Assembly (NCBI RefSeq): GCF_002251945.1 | Contig: NZ_NDHW01000255.1 | Location: forward strand, 1 to 64,000 | DNA: 64,000 nt | From: Pseudanabaena sp. SR411 | Lineage (GTDB): Bacteria > Cyanobacteriota > Cyanobacteriia > Pseudanabaenales > Pseudanabaenaceae | Direction: 5' to 3' | In this document: positions 41,866 to 50,293 of the stretch, piece after piece | Layout: each line of letters starts with the position of its first letter | How positions within the stretch are numbered: the stretch's first letter is position 1 | The notes under the pieces: model-generated | Seen by the model: only the letters and a program-made list of their open reading frames with translations | Database searches by the model: none | Told to the model about the DNA's origin: nothing | Program-made: the position numbers and the translations under genes

Positions 41866-43116
41866 CTATGCCATTACATTTTTAAAAAAGGCGATCGCAT
41901 CTTTTAGAGAAGCAACAAAGGTATCGATTTCGGCTTTAGTGTTATAGAAATAAACACTTGCTCTTGCCGTACCACTAATTCCTAAAAAGCGATGCAATGG
42001 TTGAGTGCAGTGATGTCCTGAACGAATCGCAATGCCATCTTGATCGAGCATTGCTGATAGATCATTAGCATGAATCCCGTGAGCGATCGTGAATGAGGCT
42101 AAACCTGCGCGATTATGACGGGGACCATAAATTTTAATGTCGGGAATATCATCAAGATAATCCATCAAGTAATTAATTAATTCCTGTTCGTAAGCGTGGA
42201 TTTTATCCATGCCGATCGATGTTAAATAATCCACGGCTGCACCGAGGGCGATCGCCTCCCCAATCGCAGGAGTTCCTGCCTCAAATTTATGAGGTAAACC
42301 AGCATAGGTGGAATGATCGAGAAACACATCGGCAATCATTTCACCACCGCCCATAAATGGAGGCATCTCTAGCAATAAGTCACGCTTACCATAGAGAAAG
42401 CCAATTCCCGTCGGCGCACACATTTTATGCCCTGAAGCCACGAGCCAATCGCATTCGAGAGCCTTTACATCAATCGGCATATGTGGCACACTCTGGCAAG
42501 CATCCAGCAATACCTTCGCGCCCTGTGCATGAGCTAAGGGAATCATCTCTTCCACTGGATTCACACAGCCGAGAGTATTGGAAACATGGACAATTGAAAC
42601 TAATTTGGTTTTAGGATTGAGCAAGGATTTGAACTGTTCTACGCTCAATATTCCCTCACTAGTCGGTTCTAAAAACTTAAGAACTGCGCCTGTACGCTGA
42701 GCAATTAATTGCCAAGGTACGATATTGCTGTGATGCTCCATGACCGAGAGAATCACTTCATCCCCCGCTTTCAAGTTTGCCCAACCCCAAGTATAGGCAA
42801 CTAGATTAATTGCTTCACTGGCATTACGGGTATAAATGATTTCCTGAGATGACTTAGCATTAACAAATTTGGCAACCTTTTCCCGCGCTCCTTCGTATGC
42901 ATCAGTGGCTCTTGCGCTAAGAGTATGAGCGCCACGATGAACGTTGGCATTGTCATGCTCATAATAATATTTCCAAGCATTGATTACTGCTTTAGGCTTT
43001 TGCGAACTGGCGGCATTGTCAAAGTAAATGAGGGGTTTGCCGTTGACCTCTTGATTTAAAATTTCAAAGTCTGCTCTGACCCGATCTGCCAAGGTCTTTT
43101 CGTAGGTTAATGTCAT
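41866..43116 (-). CDS. sufS: SufS-type cysteine desulfurase
   Basis: The protein has 416 residues. Group II cysteine desulfurase features are [15 protein letters not shown] near the start, [16 protein letters not shown], the pyridoxal-phosphate Lys in [20 protein letters not shown] (about 230) and the catalytic Cys in [16 protein letters not shown] (about 366). It mobilises sulfur from cysteine for iron-sulfur cluster assembly with SufBCD, which are not in this window. It is upstream of the adenylate-kinase-like gene. Confidence 0.97.
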   Translation of the reverse strand: MTLTYEKTLADRVRADFEILNQEVNGKPLIYFDNAASSQKPKAVINAWKYYYEHDNANVHRGAHTLSARATDAYEGAREKVAKFVNAKSSQEIIYTRNASEAINLVAYTWGWANLKAGDEVILSVMEHHSNIVPWQLIAQRTGAVLKFLEPTSEGILSVEQFKSLLNPKTKLVSIVHVSNTLGCVNPVEEMIPLAHAQGAKVLLDACQSVPHMPIDVKALECDWLVASGHKMCAPTGIGFLYGKRDLLLEMPPFMGGGEMIADVFLDHSTYAGLPHKFEAGTPAIGEAIALGAAVDYLTSIGMDKIHAYEQELINYLMDYLDDIPDIKIYGPRHNRAGLASFTIAHGIHANDLSAMLDQDGIAIRSGHHCTQPLHRFLGISGTARASVYFYNTKAEIDTFVASLKDAIAFFKNVMA

Positions 43117-43165
43117 GAGGCTTAGATGCTTGCTGTCGTAACTGCTACCTGCATTTTAACAGTTC

Positions 43166-43236
43166 AAACCCCAAAAAGGATGAGGTGGCGCGAAGCGCCA
43201 CCTCATCCTTTTTGGGGTTTTGAACAAAGAGTAAAG
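43166..43236. repeat. family B-like palindromic element, copy 6
   Basis: A perfect 26-bp palindrome (43166-43220, GAA loop) lies between GTTCAA/TTGAAC ends, with AAAGCGCTGT at 43229-43238. The outer end matches family B while the core is of the GGCGC-GAA-GCGCC type. It separates sufS from the WD40 kinase. Confidence 0.65.
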
Positions 43237-43246
43237 CGCTGTCTAT

Positions 43247-45304
43247 TCAGTTGGCTAATTTCCAGACTTTTATCTTGCCATCAAGACTGCCACTGATCAA
43301 CATTTTTTGATCAGTACTAAATCCGACCGATGACACACCGCGCTCATGCTCTGATAAAACTTGAGGCGATCGCTTGTTTTTTAAAAACCAAATCCGAATC
43401 GTTTTATCGGCACTGCCGCTAGCTAGTAAATTCCCATTATTGCTAAAAGCGATCGTATGTACTTCTCCGTTATGTCCTGTGAGAACTTCCTTTAACTGTC
43501 CTGTCCCTCCATCCCATAGACGAACAGTATGATCTTCCATTGCACTAGCTATATTTTTACCATCGTTGCTATAGACAATTGAGCGCACAGCGCTACCACT
43601 TTCCACTAAGGTTTTGAGGGCTTTTCCTGTCTCCACATTCCATAATCTAATTGCTCCATCTTTACTACCACTAGTTAAAACTTTGCTATCAGGTGTAAAG
43701 GAAACATCATAAACCCATGATTTTTCAGATAGCGTCCTGATCGGTTTACCCGTTTCGGCATTCCATAAACGAATGGTGCGATCGCCGCTAGAGCTAGCGA
43801 TCATCTTCCCATCAGGACTGAAGATGGCAGTGTATATCCGTTCTTGATGTCCTTCTAAAGCATGTAAAATTTTCCCTGTGGCTACTTCCCAAATAATCAC
43901 TTTGCGATCGTCACTGCCACTGACTAAACGCTTGCCATCGGGACTAAAGTTCACATCATAGACTCTTCCTGTATGCCCTTTCAGAGTCCGCAATTTTTGA
44001 TTTGTTTGTAAGTTCCATAGCTCAATGATCCTCTCTGAGTTTCCCCCTGCCAAGATTTTACTGTCAGGACTAATCGTAACTCCATAAATTGCATCCTTGG
44101 CTCCATCGATTGTAAATTCTCTGACTGAGGATGGAACTATATTCGATGAATTAGTTGGAGATTCTGACAATCCCGCTTTTTCTAAAGACTCGTCAGGACT
44201 ATTGTTGGAATTTATTGATTTAGAATATCCAAACATCAGAACTAGAGCCGTAATTGTAATAGCTCCTAGAGTAATGATTCCTAAGCCCAAGTGCCAAGGC
44301 TGAAAATGTTGCCAAATACCTAATTTAGATATTCCCTGTTTCTGGGCTGAATGGCGATCGCGCACAGTCTCATTGTTAGCAGAGCTTCTGTGATTGCTGG
44401 CTTGAGTCGCCTCTGCACTGATCAGTACCGTTGGCAAACTGTGATTGACCTGAGAACTCGGATAGTGATCGATAAATTCCTTGATCTCCTCATAGGCTGC
44501 TTCCGCACTAGGATAGCGTTGCCGAAAATCAAACTTTACCATTCGTGTAAGAATATCGGCAAATTCGGGATAGACTTTTGGAGCCGATGCACGCCACTCT
44601 ATTTCTAAGTTCTCATCCTTCATCAGATGACTGGGTGGAATACCTGTCAGCGCTTGGATGCCAAGCATTCCGATCGCATAGATGTCGCTAGCAAATTTTG
44701 GCTCACCATGCGCCTGTTCACTGGGCATATATCCAGGAGTACCAATTCCTACGGTATAGCCGCCATCGTCTGATTGTCCCTCCAATATTGCCGTGGGTGT
44801 AATGATTTGCTTCACTATCCCAAAATCAATTAAAAAAAGCTTTCCATCCCGACGACGAATAATATTTTCGGGCTTAATGTCACGATGAATTACATTATTT
44901 TGATGGACAAAGCTGAGAACAGTTAAGAGGTTCTGTAATAAATCCGCAACTGCAAACTGCTCCCAAATCTTGCCTCGTGGTAGTTCATGACTCAGATCTT
45001 TGCCATCAATATATTCTTGAACTAAGTAAAATTCTGATAATTCTTCAAAGTGGGCAAATAGTTGGGGGATTTGGGGATGAGTTCCGAGTCGATAGAGAAC
45101 TTGAGCTTCAGTTTCAAATAGTCGTCGTGATAGTTGCAAGACACTCTTTTCTTTGATGTGCGGACTTAGTCTTTTAATTACTCTCGTGGGGCGATCGGGC
45201 AGGTGTATGTCCTGTGAAAGATAGGTTTCCCCAAATCCACCACCACCCAAACGTGTCGTAACTTCATAATGCCCACCGACTATTTGCCCAGTTGTAAGAC
45301 TCAT
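43247..45304 (-). CDS. Ser/Thr protein kinase with C-terminal WD40 propeller
   Basis: The protein has 685 residues. The kinase domain occupies about 10-275: GGGGFGETYLSQD, TRVIKRL, HRDIKPENII (about 140), LIDFGIVKQ and YMPSEQAHG. One membrane helix (about 337-360) and a linker lead to seven WD40 repeats (about 395-685), such as KGHTGRVYDVNFSPDGKRLVSGSDDRKVIIWEV and EGHQERIYTAIFSPDGKMIASSSGDRTIRLWNA. The propeller would be extracytoplasmic and probably bind a ligand or protein. The kinase half resembles the one at 1427, so they are paralogues with different sensors. Confidence 0.93.
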   Translation of the reverse strand: MSLTTGQIVGGHYEVTTRLGGGGFGETYLSQDIHLPDRPTRVIKRLSPHIKEKSVLQLSRRLFETEAQVLYRLGTHPQIPQLFAHFEELSEFYLVQEYIDGKDLSHELPRGKIWEQFAVADLLQNLLTVLSFVHQNNVIHRDIKPENIIRRRDGKLFLIDFGIVKQIITPTAILEGQSDDGGYTVGIGTPGYMPSEQAHGEPKFASDIYAIGMLGIQALTGIPPSHLMKDENLEIEWRASAPKVYPEFADILTRMVKFDFRQRYPSAEAAYEEIKEFIDHYPSSQVNHSLPTVLISAEATQASNHRSSANNETVRDRHSAQKQGISKLGIWQHFQPWHLGLGIITLGAITITALVLMFGYSKSINSNNSPDESLEKAGLSESPTNSSNIVPSSVREFTIDGAKDAIYGVTISPDSKILAGGNSERIIELWNLQTNQKLRTLKGHTGRVYDVNFSPDGKRLVSGSDDRKVIIWEVATGKILHALEGHQERIYTAIFSPDGKMIASSSGDRTIRLWNAETGKPIRTLSEKSWVYDVSFTPDSKVLTSGSKDGAIRLWNVETGKALKTLVESGSAVRSIVYSNDGKNIASAMEDHTVRLWDGGTGQLKEVLTGHNGEVHTIAFSNNGNLLASGSADKTIRIWFLKNKRSPQVLSEHERGVSSVGFSTDQKMLISGSLDGKIKVWKLAN

Positions 45305-45347
45305 AACCTATTTCTATTGATGTCTTGGACTTGATTACAATCTTGCC

Positions 45348-45362
45348 ATACAAAAGTTATGT
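45348..45362. promoter_or_regulatory. possible BlaI-type operator
   Basis: TACA-N7-TGTA lies in the 190-bp space upstream of the BlaI-like gene, with further TTACA/TGTAA half-sites nearby (45333, 45367). BlaI/CopY repressors are known to bind TACAnnTGTA-like sites, but the spacing here is wider, so this is weak. Nothing else is evident in the gap. Confidence 0.3.
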
Positions 45363-45495
45363 AGCAATGTAAGTTTTTGCTATGGCTGTCACCAGTCTTA
45401 CTGCTCTTTGCGCTCATATTCTAAAGGTTTACGAAGCACAGCTTTGCGCTAACTTAAAGCAGTATAGTGATAGCTAAAGTGCAGTTTAAGACGCT

Positions 45496-45924
45496 ATGAC
45501 CCCTTTACCGAAATATCGCCCTAAACAATTATCTTTAGGACGTTTAGAGTCAGAAATCCTCAATATTATTTGGGATAATACAAGGCTAGGTGCGACAGAT
45601 ATTCACGATCGCATCTTGTCTGATCCCGATCGCGAATTAGCCTATGGCTCAGTGATGACGGTACTGCGCCGACTAGAGCAGAAGGGCTGGATTCATTGCG
45701 AAAAAGAAGGGCGATCGCTCTATTGGCAAGCAAGAATTTCTCGCGAAGAAGCCCAAGCATTGGAAGCCTATCACCAACTCAATCGCTTTTTAGAAGTAGG
45801 TGATGCAGATATTGTCGCTGCTTTTGCTAATGATCTTGATCATGCCAGTATGGACAAGCTTGAAGCGATCGCTGTCCGTCTTAAAAACATCCGTCAATCG
45901 AGAGAACAGTCACAAGAAGGTTAA
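45496..45924 (+). CDS. BlaI/MecI/CopY-family repressor
   Basis: The protein has 142 residues. The winged helix covers about 13-80: LGRLESEILNIIWDNTRLGATDIHDRILSDPDRELAYGSVMTVLRRLEQKGWIHCEKEGRSLYWQARIS, the BlaI signature. The C-terminal helices provide dimerisation. In known systems the repressor is cleaved after a BlaR1/MecR1-type membrane protease senses a signal. The next gene, 4 bp downstream, encodes an M56-like protease, so this is the cyanobacterial version of that pair. Target genes are unknown; self-regulation is likely. Confidence 0.92.
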   Translation: MTPLPKYRPKQLSLGRLESEILNIIWDNTRLGATDIHDRILSDPDRELAYGSVMTVLRRLEQKGWIHCEKEGRSLYWQARISREEAQALEAYHQLNRFLEVGDADIVAAFANDLDHASMDKLEAIAVRLKNIRQSREQSQEG

Positions 45925-45928
45925 GCCC

Positions 45929-46813
45929 ATGCCCTTTTTCTCTATACATTTTGTGATGCTGTTTGGCTCTCTCTGCCTTGCATGGGGACTGCGCTATGGT
46001 TGGCAAAATAGCAGTGATGCTATTTACCCTATAAGTTGGCAGATGCGTTGGCAGAAAGCGCTAGTATGCTTTGTGCTGCCGCCATTGCTAGTGGTGATGA
46101 CCGCGATCGCTGTGCTATGTATGGGAGCCGAAGGACAAATGATCGGCTTGCAAGCAGGACGGCTCAGCTATGCGATCGCCTTAATATTTTTGATTTACAG
46201 CATGGTTCGGAGTGGTCAACTCGCTTGGAGCGGCTGGCAATCTTTGCAAAAACTGCAAGAGATGGTTACCGATTTTGAGAATGTTAACTCGGTTAATCAA
46301 CCTATCCGCTTGCTGAATATGCCGATGCTATTTGCCGCTCAAATTGGGTTTTGGCGATCGCAACTTTTTGTGAGCCAAGGTTTACTTGACACCCTTGATG
46401 CCGATCATCTTGAAGCAGTTTTATGGCATGAACGCGCCCATGCCCACTACCGCGATACATTCTGGTTTTTCTGGCTTGGTTGCCTGCGTCAAGTGATGCC
46501 TTGGCTGCCAAATACACAGGCTTTATGGGAAGAGTTGCTACTATTGCGAGAACTTCGCGCCGATCGCTGGGCAGCTCAATATACAGATGGGTTATTAATT
46601 GCCGAGTCATTACTGGCGATGGTTAGTAGCAATATGCAACCAAACTCAACCTTTGCCGCAGCCTTTGGTGCAACCAATACGAGCGATCGCCTAGAGGAAC
46701 GGGTGAGTTTTTTACTTGCCGAGCCTGAACCATTACCACAATTTTCTTGGCGATCGCTCTTTTGGATTGGCTTTTCCCTGTTACCGCTTACTGTATTGCC
46801 ATTGCATTATTAA
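45929..46813 (+). CDS. M56 (BlaR1-like) membrane metallopeptidase
   Basis: The protein has 294 residues from MPFFSIHFVMLFGSL; the frame is open upstream, but that overlaps the repressor gene. Membrane helices lie at about 1-20, 45-65 and 75-95 and near the C-terminus. The zinc motif HExxH is present as AVLWHERAHAHYRDTFW (about 172), with a downstream ELRADRWAAQ that supplies the third ligand. There is no C-terminal penicillin-binding sensor domain, unlike BlaR1. It probably cleaves the BlaI-like repressor in response to an envelope signal (inference from gene pairing). Confidence 0.85.
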   Translation: MPFFSIHFVMLFGSLCLAWGLRYGWQNSSDAIYPISWQMRWQKALVCFVLPPLLVVMTAIAVLCMGAEGQMIGLQAGRLSYAIALIFLIYSMVRSGQLAWSGWQSLQKLQEMVTDFENVNSVNQPIRLLNMPMLFAAQIGFWRSQLFVSQGLLDTLDADHLEAVLWHERAHAHYRDTFWFFWLGCLRQVMPWLPNTQALWEELLLLRELRADRWAAQYTDGLLIAESLLAMVSSNMQPNSTFAAAFGATNTSDRLEERVSFLLAEPEPLPQFSWRSLFWIGFSLLPLTVLPLHY

Positions 46814-46823
46814 ATTTAGTATT

Positions 46824-46872
46824 AAACCAAAAAGTAGAGAGGGCATGAAAGGCTCTCTCTACTTTTTGGTTT
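46824..46872 (+). terminator. 18-bp terminator after the BlaI/M56 operon
   Basis: The arms AAACCAAAAAGTAGAGAG with a structured loop and a T-run, 11 bp past the stop. Confidence 0.8.
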
Positions 46873-46948
46873 TATTGGTATAAGTATTAAATAAATCTCG
46901 ATAAATCAGATCGCCACCATCATCTAGCCATGAGCAAAGCGAGTAAAC

Positions 46949-48064
46949 ATGAATCAGCCCAAGCCCCAGTTTATCCGCGTTGATCGAGGTATTAGTCAGT
47001 TCAATCATGACTACTACGCCGCACTGGGCTTGCCAATCATTAGCAGTCCTGTTTACATTCGCCATGTCTATTTGAGCATTGCGCGCATACTCCATCCCGA
47101 TGTTTATGGCTTTTCGGCTGAAGAAAAGGAAATCGCTACGCAATACCTAGCGAAACTAGTTAACCCAGCCTATAACGTCCTGATGAAGGAGGAAGAGCGC
47201 AAAGCTTATCAAGGCATCTTTAAGTTGCTTGCTAAACGGTTAATGCAAAAATCGCGCAATGTCCCGATTCATTCGGCGATCGCCTGTGAGTTAATGATGG
47301 CTCCTAACGATGGTCTTTACGAGCGCTCAGTTTCCAAGATCGCGCAAGTACAGTATCAATCAATCAAAACTATTCTGGAATATACAGCCCAAATCAGTGA
47401 ACTAAATCTGGTTTATATTCTCTACAAAGAGGGCTATCAATACGGCGCAGACAATATGCCGCCAGTGCTGATGCCCATGTCACCTACCAAAACCCCCAAT
47501 CCTTATGTAGCGCCCTATCCTACTTCAACCCCAAAAACTAGTTATCCAAAGCCTCCTCAATACTCAAGTTACCAGCCTCCCACTAATCGGAAACCTGACC
47601 CCGATGAAACCGTAATTCAAACCAGAATTGAGGAGCGTGATCCTAGCGCGATCGCTGATCGCCTGAGAATCTGTGAAATCTATATTAGTCAGGGTGATTG
47701 GAAATCTGCACTCAAGGATTTGCGAGAGATCTTGCAACTTGACAAAAATAATAGTAAATGTCACGCCATGCTCGGTGTGGTGTATAAAAATATCAATCAG
47801 CCGCAAATGGCAAAAGTTAGCTTGCAGCGATCGCTTCAGATTAATCCTCAAGAGCCATTAGCACTCAAACATATTAAAGAGCTTAATCATCCAAATCCTA
47901 GCCCAAATACTAGTCAAACTGGCTCTAAAGACAATAGGAAAAGTGAGCCTAAGCCAAATGTGAGTACCAAAAAAGCACCTCTACCACCGCCACAAAAACG
48001 CGGCTGGCTGTCCAATCTGCTCGGATGGACTTCATCCGATGATCGTGATGACTCACGTAAGTAA
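46949..48064 (+). CDS. J-domain protein with TPR repeats
   Basis: The protein has 371 residues. A divergent J domain (about 20-95) includes DYYAALGLP and the essential HPD in ARILHPDVYGFSAEEKE. A helical middle (about 95-175) and a Pro-rich linker (MSPTKTPNPYVAPYPTSTPK) follow. A TPR region covers about 225-315 (ICEIYISQGDWKSALKDLREILQLDKNNSKCHAMLGVVYKNINQPQMAKVSLQRSLQINPQ), and the C-terminus is basic. It would recruit an Hsp70 (DnaK) to a client bound by the TPR. It is monocistronic, with a terminator over its stop. Confidence 0.87.
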   Translation: MNQPKPQFIRVDRGISQFNHDYYAALGLPIISSPVYIRHVYLSIARILHPDVYGFSAEEKEIATQYLAKLVNPAYNVLMKEEERKAYQGIFKLLAKRLMQKSRNVPIHSAIACELMMAPNDGLYERSVSKIAQVQYQSIKTILEYTAQISELNLVYILYKEGYQYGADNMPPVLMPMSPTKTPNPYVAPYPTSTPKTSYPKPPQYSSYQPPTNRKPDPDETVIQTRIEERDPSAIADRLRICEIYISQGDWKSALKDLREILQLDKNNSKCHAMLGVVYKNINQPQMAKVSLQRSLQINPQEPLALKHIKELNHPNPSPNTSQTGSKDNRKSEPKPNVSTKKAPLPPPQKRGWLSNLLGWTSSDDRDDSRK

Positions 48065-48114
48065 AGATGGTGTGCGGCGCTTCGCGCCGCACACCATCTT
48101 TATGAGAATTGCTG
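48062..48114 (+). terminator. 19-bp palindrome over the stop codon, with a family A end remnant
   Basis: Perfect 19-bp arms start at the stop codon (48062-48064) and centre on CGC-TTC-GCG. ATGAGAATTGCTG, the terminal repeat of family A, follows at 48102-48114. Confidence 0.7.
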
Positions 48115-48203
48115 GGTAGTCGTGATCGCAACAGTACACAGAGCGGCGGCAAAAGATATAGAATGAACCTAGTTAAAACCATAGCAAGGAGTTTTGAGAG
48201 AGT

Positions 48204-48413
48204 ATGCAGCCAATCATTTTTCCAGGTTCTGCGGTGCGGGTTATCAATGAAGGTGATACCTATTATGGGTTTCAGGGACAAGTGCAACGGGTAACCGATG
48301 GTCGTGTCGCCGTGATTTTTGGTGGTGGTAACTGGGAAAAGATTGTTTCGTTTCGCGCTACGGAGTTAGAACTGATTGATACGACCGTTAGCTCTAAGGC
48401 GAAGAAGAAATAA
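48204..48413 (+). CDS. ndhS: NAD(P)H dehydrogenase-like complex subunit NdhS
   Basis: The protein has 69 residues and an SH3-like fold: [54 protein letters not shown]. This is the NdhS/CRR31 pattern; the subunit binds ferredoxin at the NDH-1 complex of cyclic electron flow. The basic C-terminus (SKAKKK) is common. It begins a tight run with ompA-like and rnz genes (gaps of 2 bp each). Confidence 0.9.
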   Translation: MQPIIFPGSAVRVINEGDTYYGFQGQVQRVTDGRVAVIFGGGNWEKIVSFRATELELIDTTVSSKAKKK

Positions 48414-48415
48414 TT

Positions 48416-48976
48416 GTGGCAAATTTACCGACTCCAGATAAGTCAATAGGTAAATCTTCGGGCAAACCATCTGGCGATTTTAGTCAAGCGGGACGCTCGG
48501 CTGTGACATTTATCGTTCGCAGCGTGGTTCTGGGCGTGGGTGCGATCGCAGGTACGAGCATTGGCTTAGCGATCGCCTTTACGCGACCAGATTTAGTATG
48601 GCAACCCTCCTTTAACTTTTTAAATTACAAAAAACAGCAATTTACCCTCTCTTCTGATGCGTTGTTTGATGTGGACAAGTCAAGTATTCGCCCAGAAAGT
48701 TTTCGCTTACTCGATGAGGTCGCTGCTCAATTGCCATTATCTACGGGCAAAAGAGTCAGGATTAATGGTCATATGGATTTAAGTAGTGCAGGGGATGAAC
48801 TAACTCTTTCATATTTACGAGCTACAGCCGTTAAGGACTATTTGGCAAGACTACGCGGAGATCAGACCTATTATTGGATGGTGGTTGGTTATGGTGCTAG
48901 TCGTCCCTTGGCTAGTAGTGCGGCTGATAGCAATGGCAAAAGTAACCGTCGCATCGAGATTTTTGTAGATGACTAG
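48416..48976 (+). CDS. OmpA-family membrane protein
   Basis: The protein has 186 residues from a GTG at 48416. A short cytosolic N-terminus and one membrane helix (about 28-52, VTFIVRSVVLGVGAIAGTSIGLAIAF) are followed by an OmpA-like peptidoglycan-binding domain (about 75-186): LSSDALFDVDKSSIRPESFRLLDEVAAQL, RVRINGHMDLSS, YLRATAVKDYL, YGASRPLASS and NRRIEIFV. It probably tethers the inner membrane to the wall. Co-transcription with ndhS and rnz is suggested by 2-bp gaps, without an obvious shared function. Confidence 0.87.
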   Translation: MANLPTPDKSIGKSSGKPSGDFSQAGRSAVTFIVRSVVLGVGAIAGTSIGLAIAFTRPDLVWQPSFNFLNYKKQQFTLSSDALFDVDKSSIRPESFRLLDEVAAQLPLSTGKRVRINGHMDLSSAGDELTLSYLRATAVKDYLARLRGDQTYYWMVVGYGASRPLASSAADSNGKSNRRIEIFVDD

Positions 48977-48978
48977 AT

Positions 48979-49911
48979 ATGCAAATCACCTTTCTCGGTA
49001 CTAGTTCGGGTGTGCCTACACGCGGACGCAATGTCTCCAGTGTGGCAGTGCGTCTACCTCAACGTGCCGAAGTTTGGCTGCTCGATTGTGGTGAGGCAAC
49101 TCAACACCAGTTACTGCGAAGTGATGTAAAAATTAGTCAAATCACCAAGATCTTTGTCACGCATATGCATGGCGATCATATTTTTGGTTTACCAGGGTTG
49201 CTGGCAAGTTGTGGCATGGCGGGGAATGTTAGCCATATTGATATTTATGGACCATCAGGCTTAGGTGACTATCTTGATGCTTGTTTGCGCTATAGCGAGA
49301 CGCGCCTCTCCTATTCGATCAAGGTGCATAAGGTCAAGGCGGGACTAGTTTGCGAAGATTCAGAATTTTATATGATGGCTGCTCCTCTCAAGCATAAGGT
49401 GACAGCCCATGGCTATCGCTTGGTGGAACGCGATCGCGCTGGTAAGTTTGATGTCGATAAGGCGATCGCTATGAATATTCCCCCAGGTCCTATTTTTGGT
49501 GAACTGAAGCAAGGTAAAACGGTGACGCTTCCCGATGGGCGCAAAATAGATGGAAAAGAATTCTGTGGAGATCCCCAGATCGGGCGGAAGATTGCCTACT
49601 GTACAGATACAATTTTTTGCGACAGTTCAGTGGAATTAGCGCAAAATGTGGATGTGCTAATCCATGAGACCACCTTTGCTCATCAAGATTCTGACATGGC
49701 TTTTCAGCGGTTACATTCCACTAGTACGATGGCAGCCCAAGTAGCGCTATTAGCTAATGTGAAGCGACTAATCATGACTCATTTCAGTCCTCGCTATTCC
49801 CCTGGTAATCCCATTCTATTAGAAGATTTAGTTAATGAAGCGAGAATGATTTTTGCGAATACCATTCCTGCCTATGACTTTATGACTTACGAGATATCTC
49901 CTTCTCATTAA
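48979..49911 (+). CDS. rnz: ribonuclease Z
   Basis: The protein has 310 residues, the bacterial short form. It has a metallo-beta-lactamase core: MQITFLGTSSGVPTRGRNVSS, the zinc motif FVTHMHGDHIFGLPGLL (about 60-76), the exosite region near 150-200, YCTDTIFCDSS and LIHETTFAHQDSDMA, and MTHFSPRY with a metal His. It cleaves the 3' trailer of tRNA precursors, relevant here since the tRNA gene does not encode CCA. Confidence 0.97.
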   Translation: MQITFLGTSSGVPTRGRNVSSVAVRLPQRAEVWLLDCGEATQHQLLRSDVKISQITKIFVTHMHGDHIFGLPGLLASCGMAGNVSHIDIYGPSGLGDYLDACLRYSETRLSYSIKVHKVKAGLVCEDSEFYMMAAPLKHKVTAHGYRLVERDRAGKFDVDKAIAMNIPPGPIFGELKQGKTVTLPDGRKIDGKEFCGDPQIGRKIAYCTDTIFCDSSVELAQNVDVLIHETTFAHQDSDMAFQRLHSTSTMAAQVALLANVKRLIMTHFSPRYSPGNPILLEDLVNEARMIFANTIPAYDFMTYEISPSH

Positions 49912-50012
49912 TCGAGGTAATTATCGATTCAAAAATCTTGTTTCTATGCTACATAACTTTTATGTTACATAACCTTACTTAATATGCGAGTAGGCGAACT
50001 GTTTTTAAAGCA

Positions 50013-50077
50013 ATATAGCAACGCAAAATATGAGTGGCGGCGCTTCGCGCCGCCACTCATATTTTGCGTTGCTATAT
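50013..50077. repeat. 31-bp perfect palindrome with TTC (GAA) loop
   Basis: This is the longest perfect stem in the window: 31-bp arms beginning ATATAGCAACGC, centre CGC-TTC-GCG. It lies 100 bp after rnz and 217 bp before clpC. The ATATAGCAA end is like family E. Confidence 0.85.
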
Positions 50078-50293
50078 CACATCCGAATACAGCAAAGAGG
50101 CTCTTTAATCGGTTTCACAAGCAACAAAAAACTAAAAATATTGAGTTAAATAGCCCGTAAAAAGTAAAAATTATCCCTAAGACATAGCTTTAAGTTTTGG
50201 TTAAAAAGGAGTGAGATCCGTACACACAGAATGCTGTTAAGGCTGTGCTAGTATTAACTTTAACCAGAACGCAGCAAAGTATGGGGAAACGCC

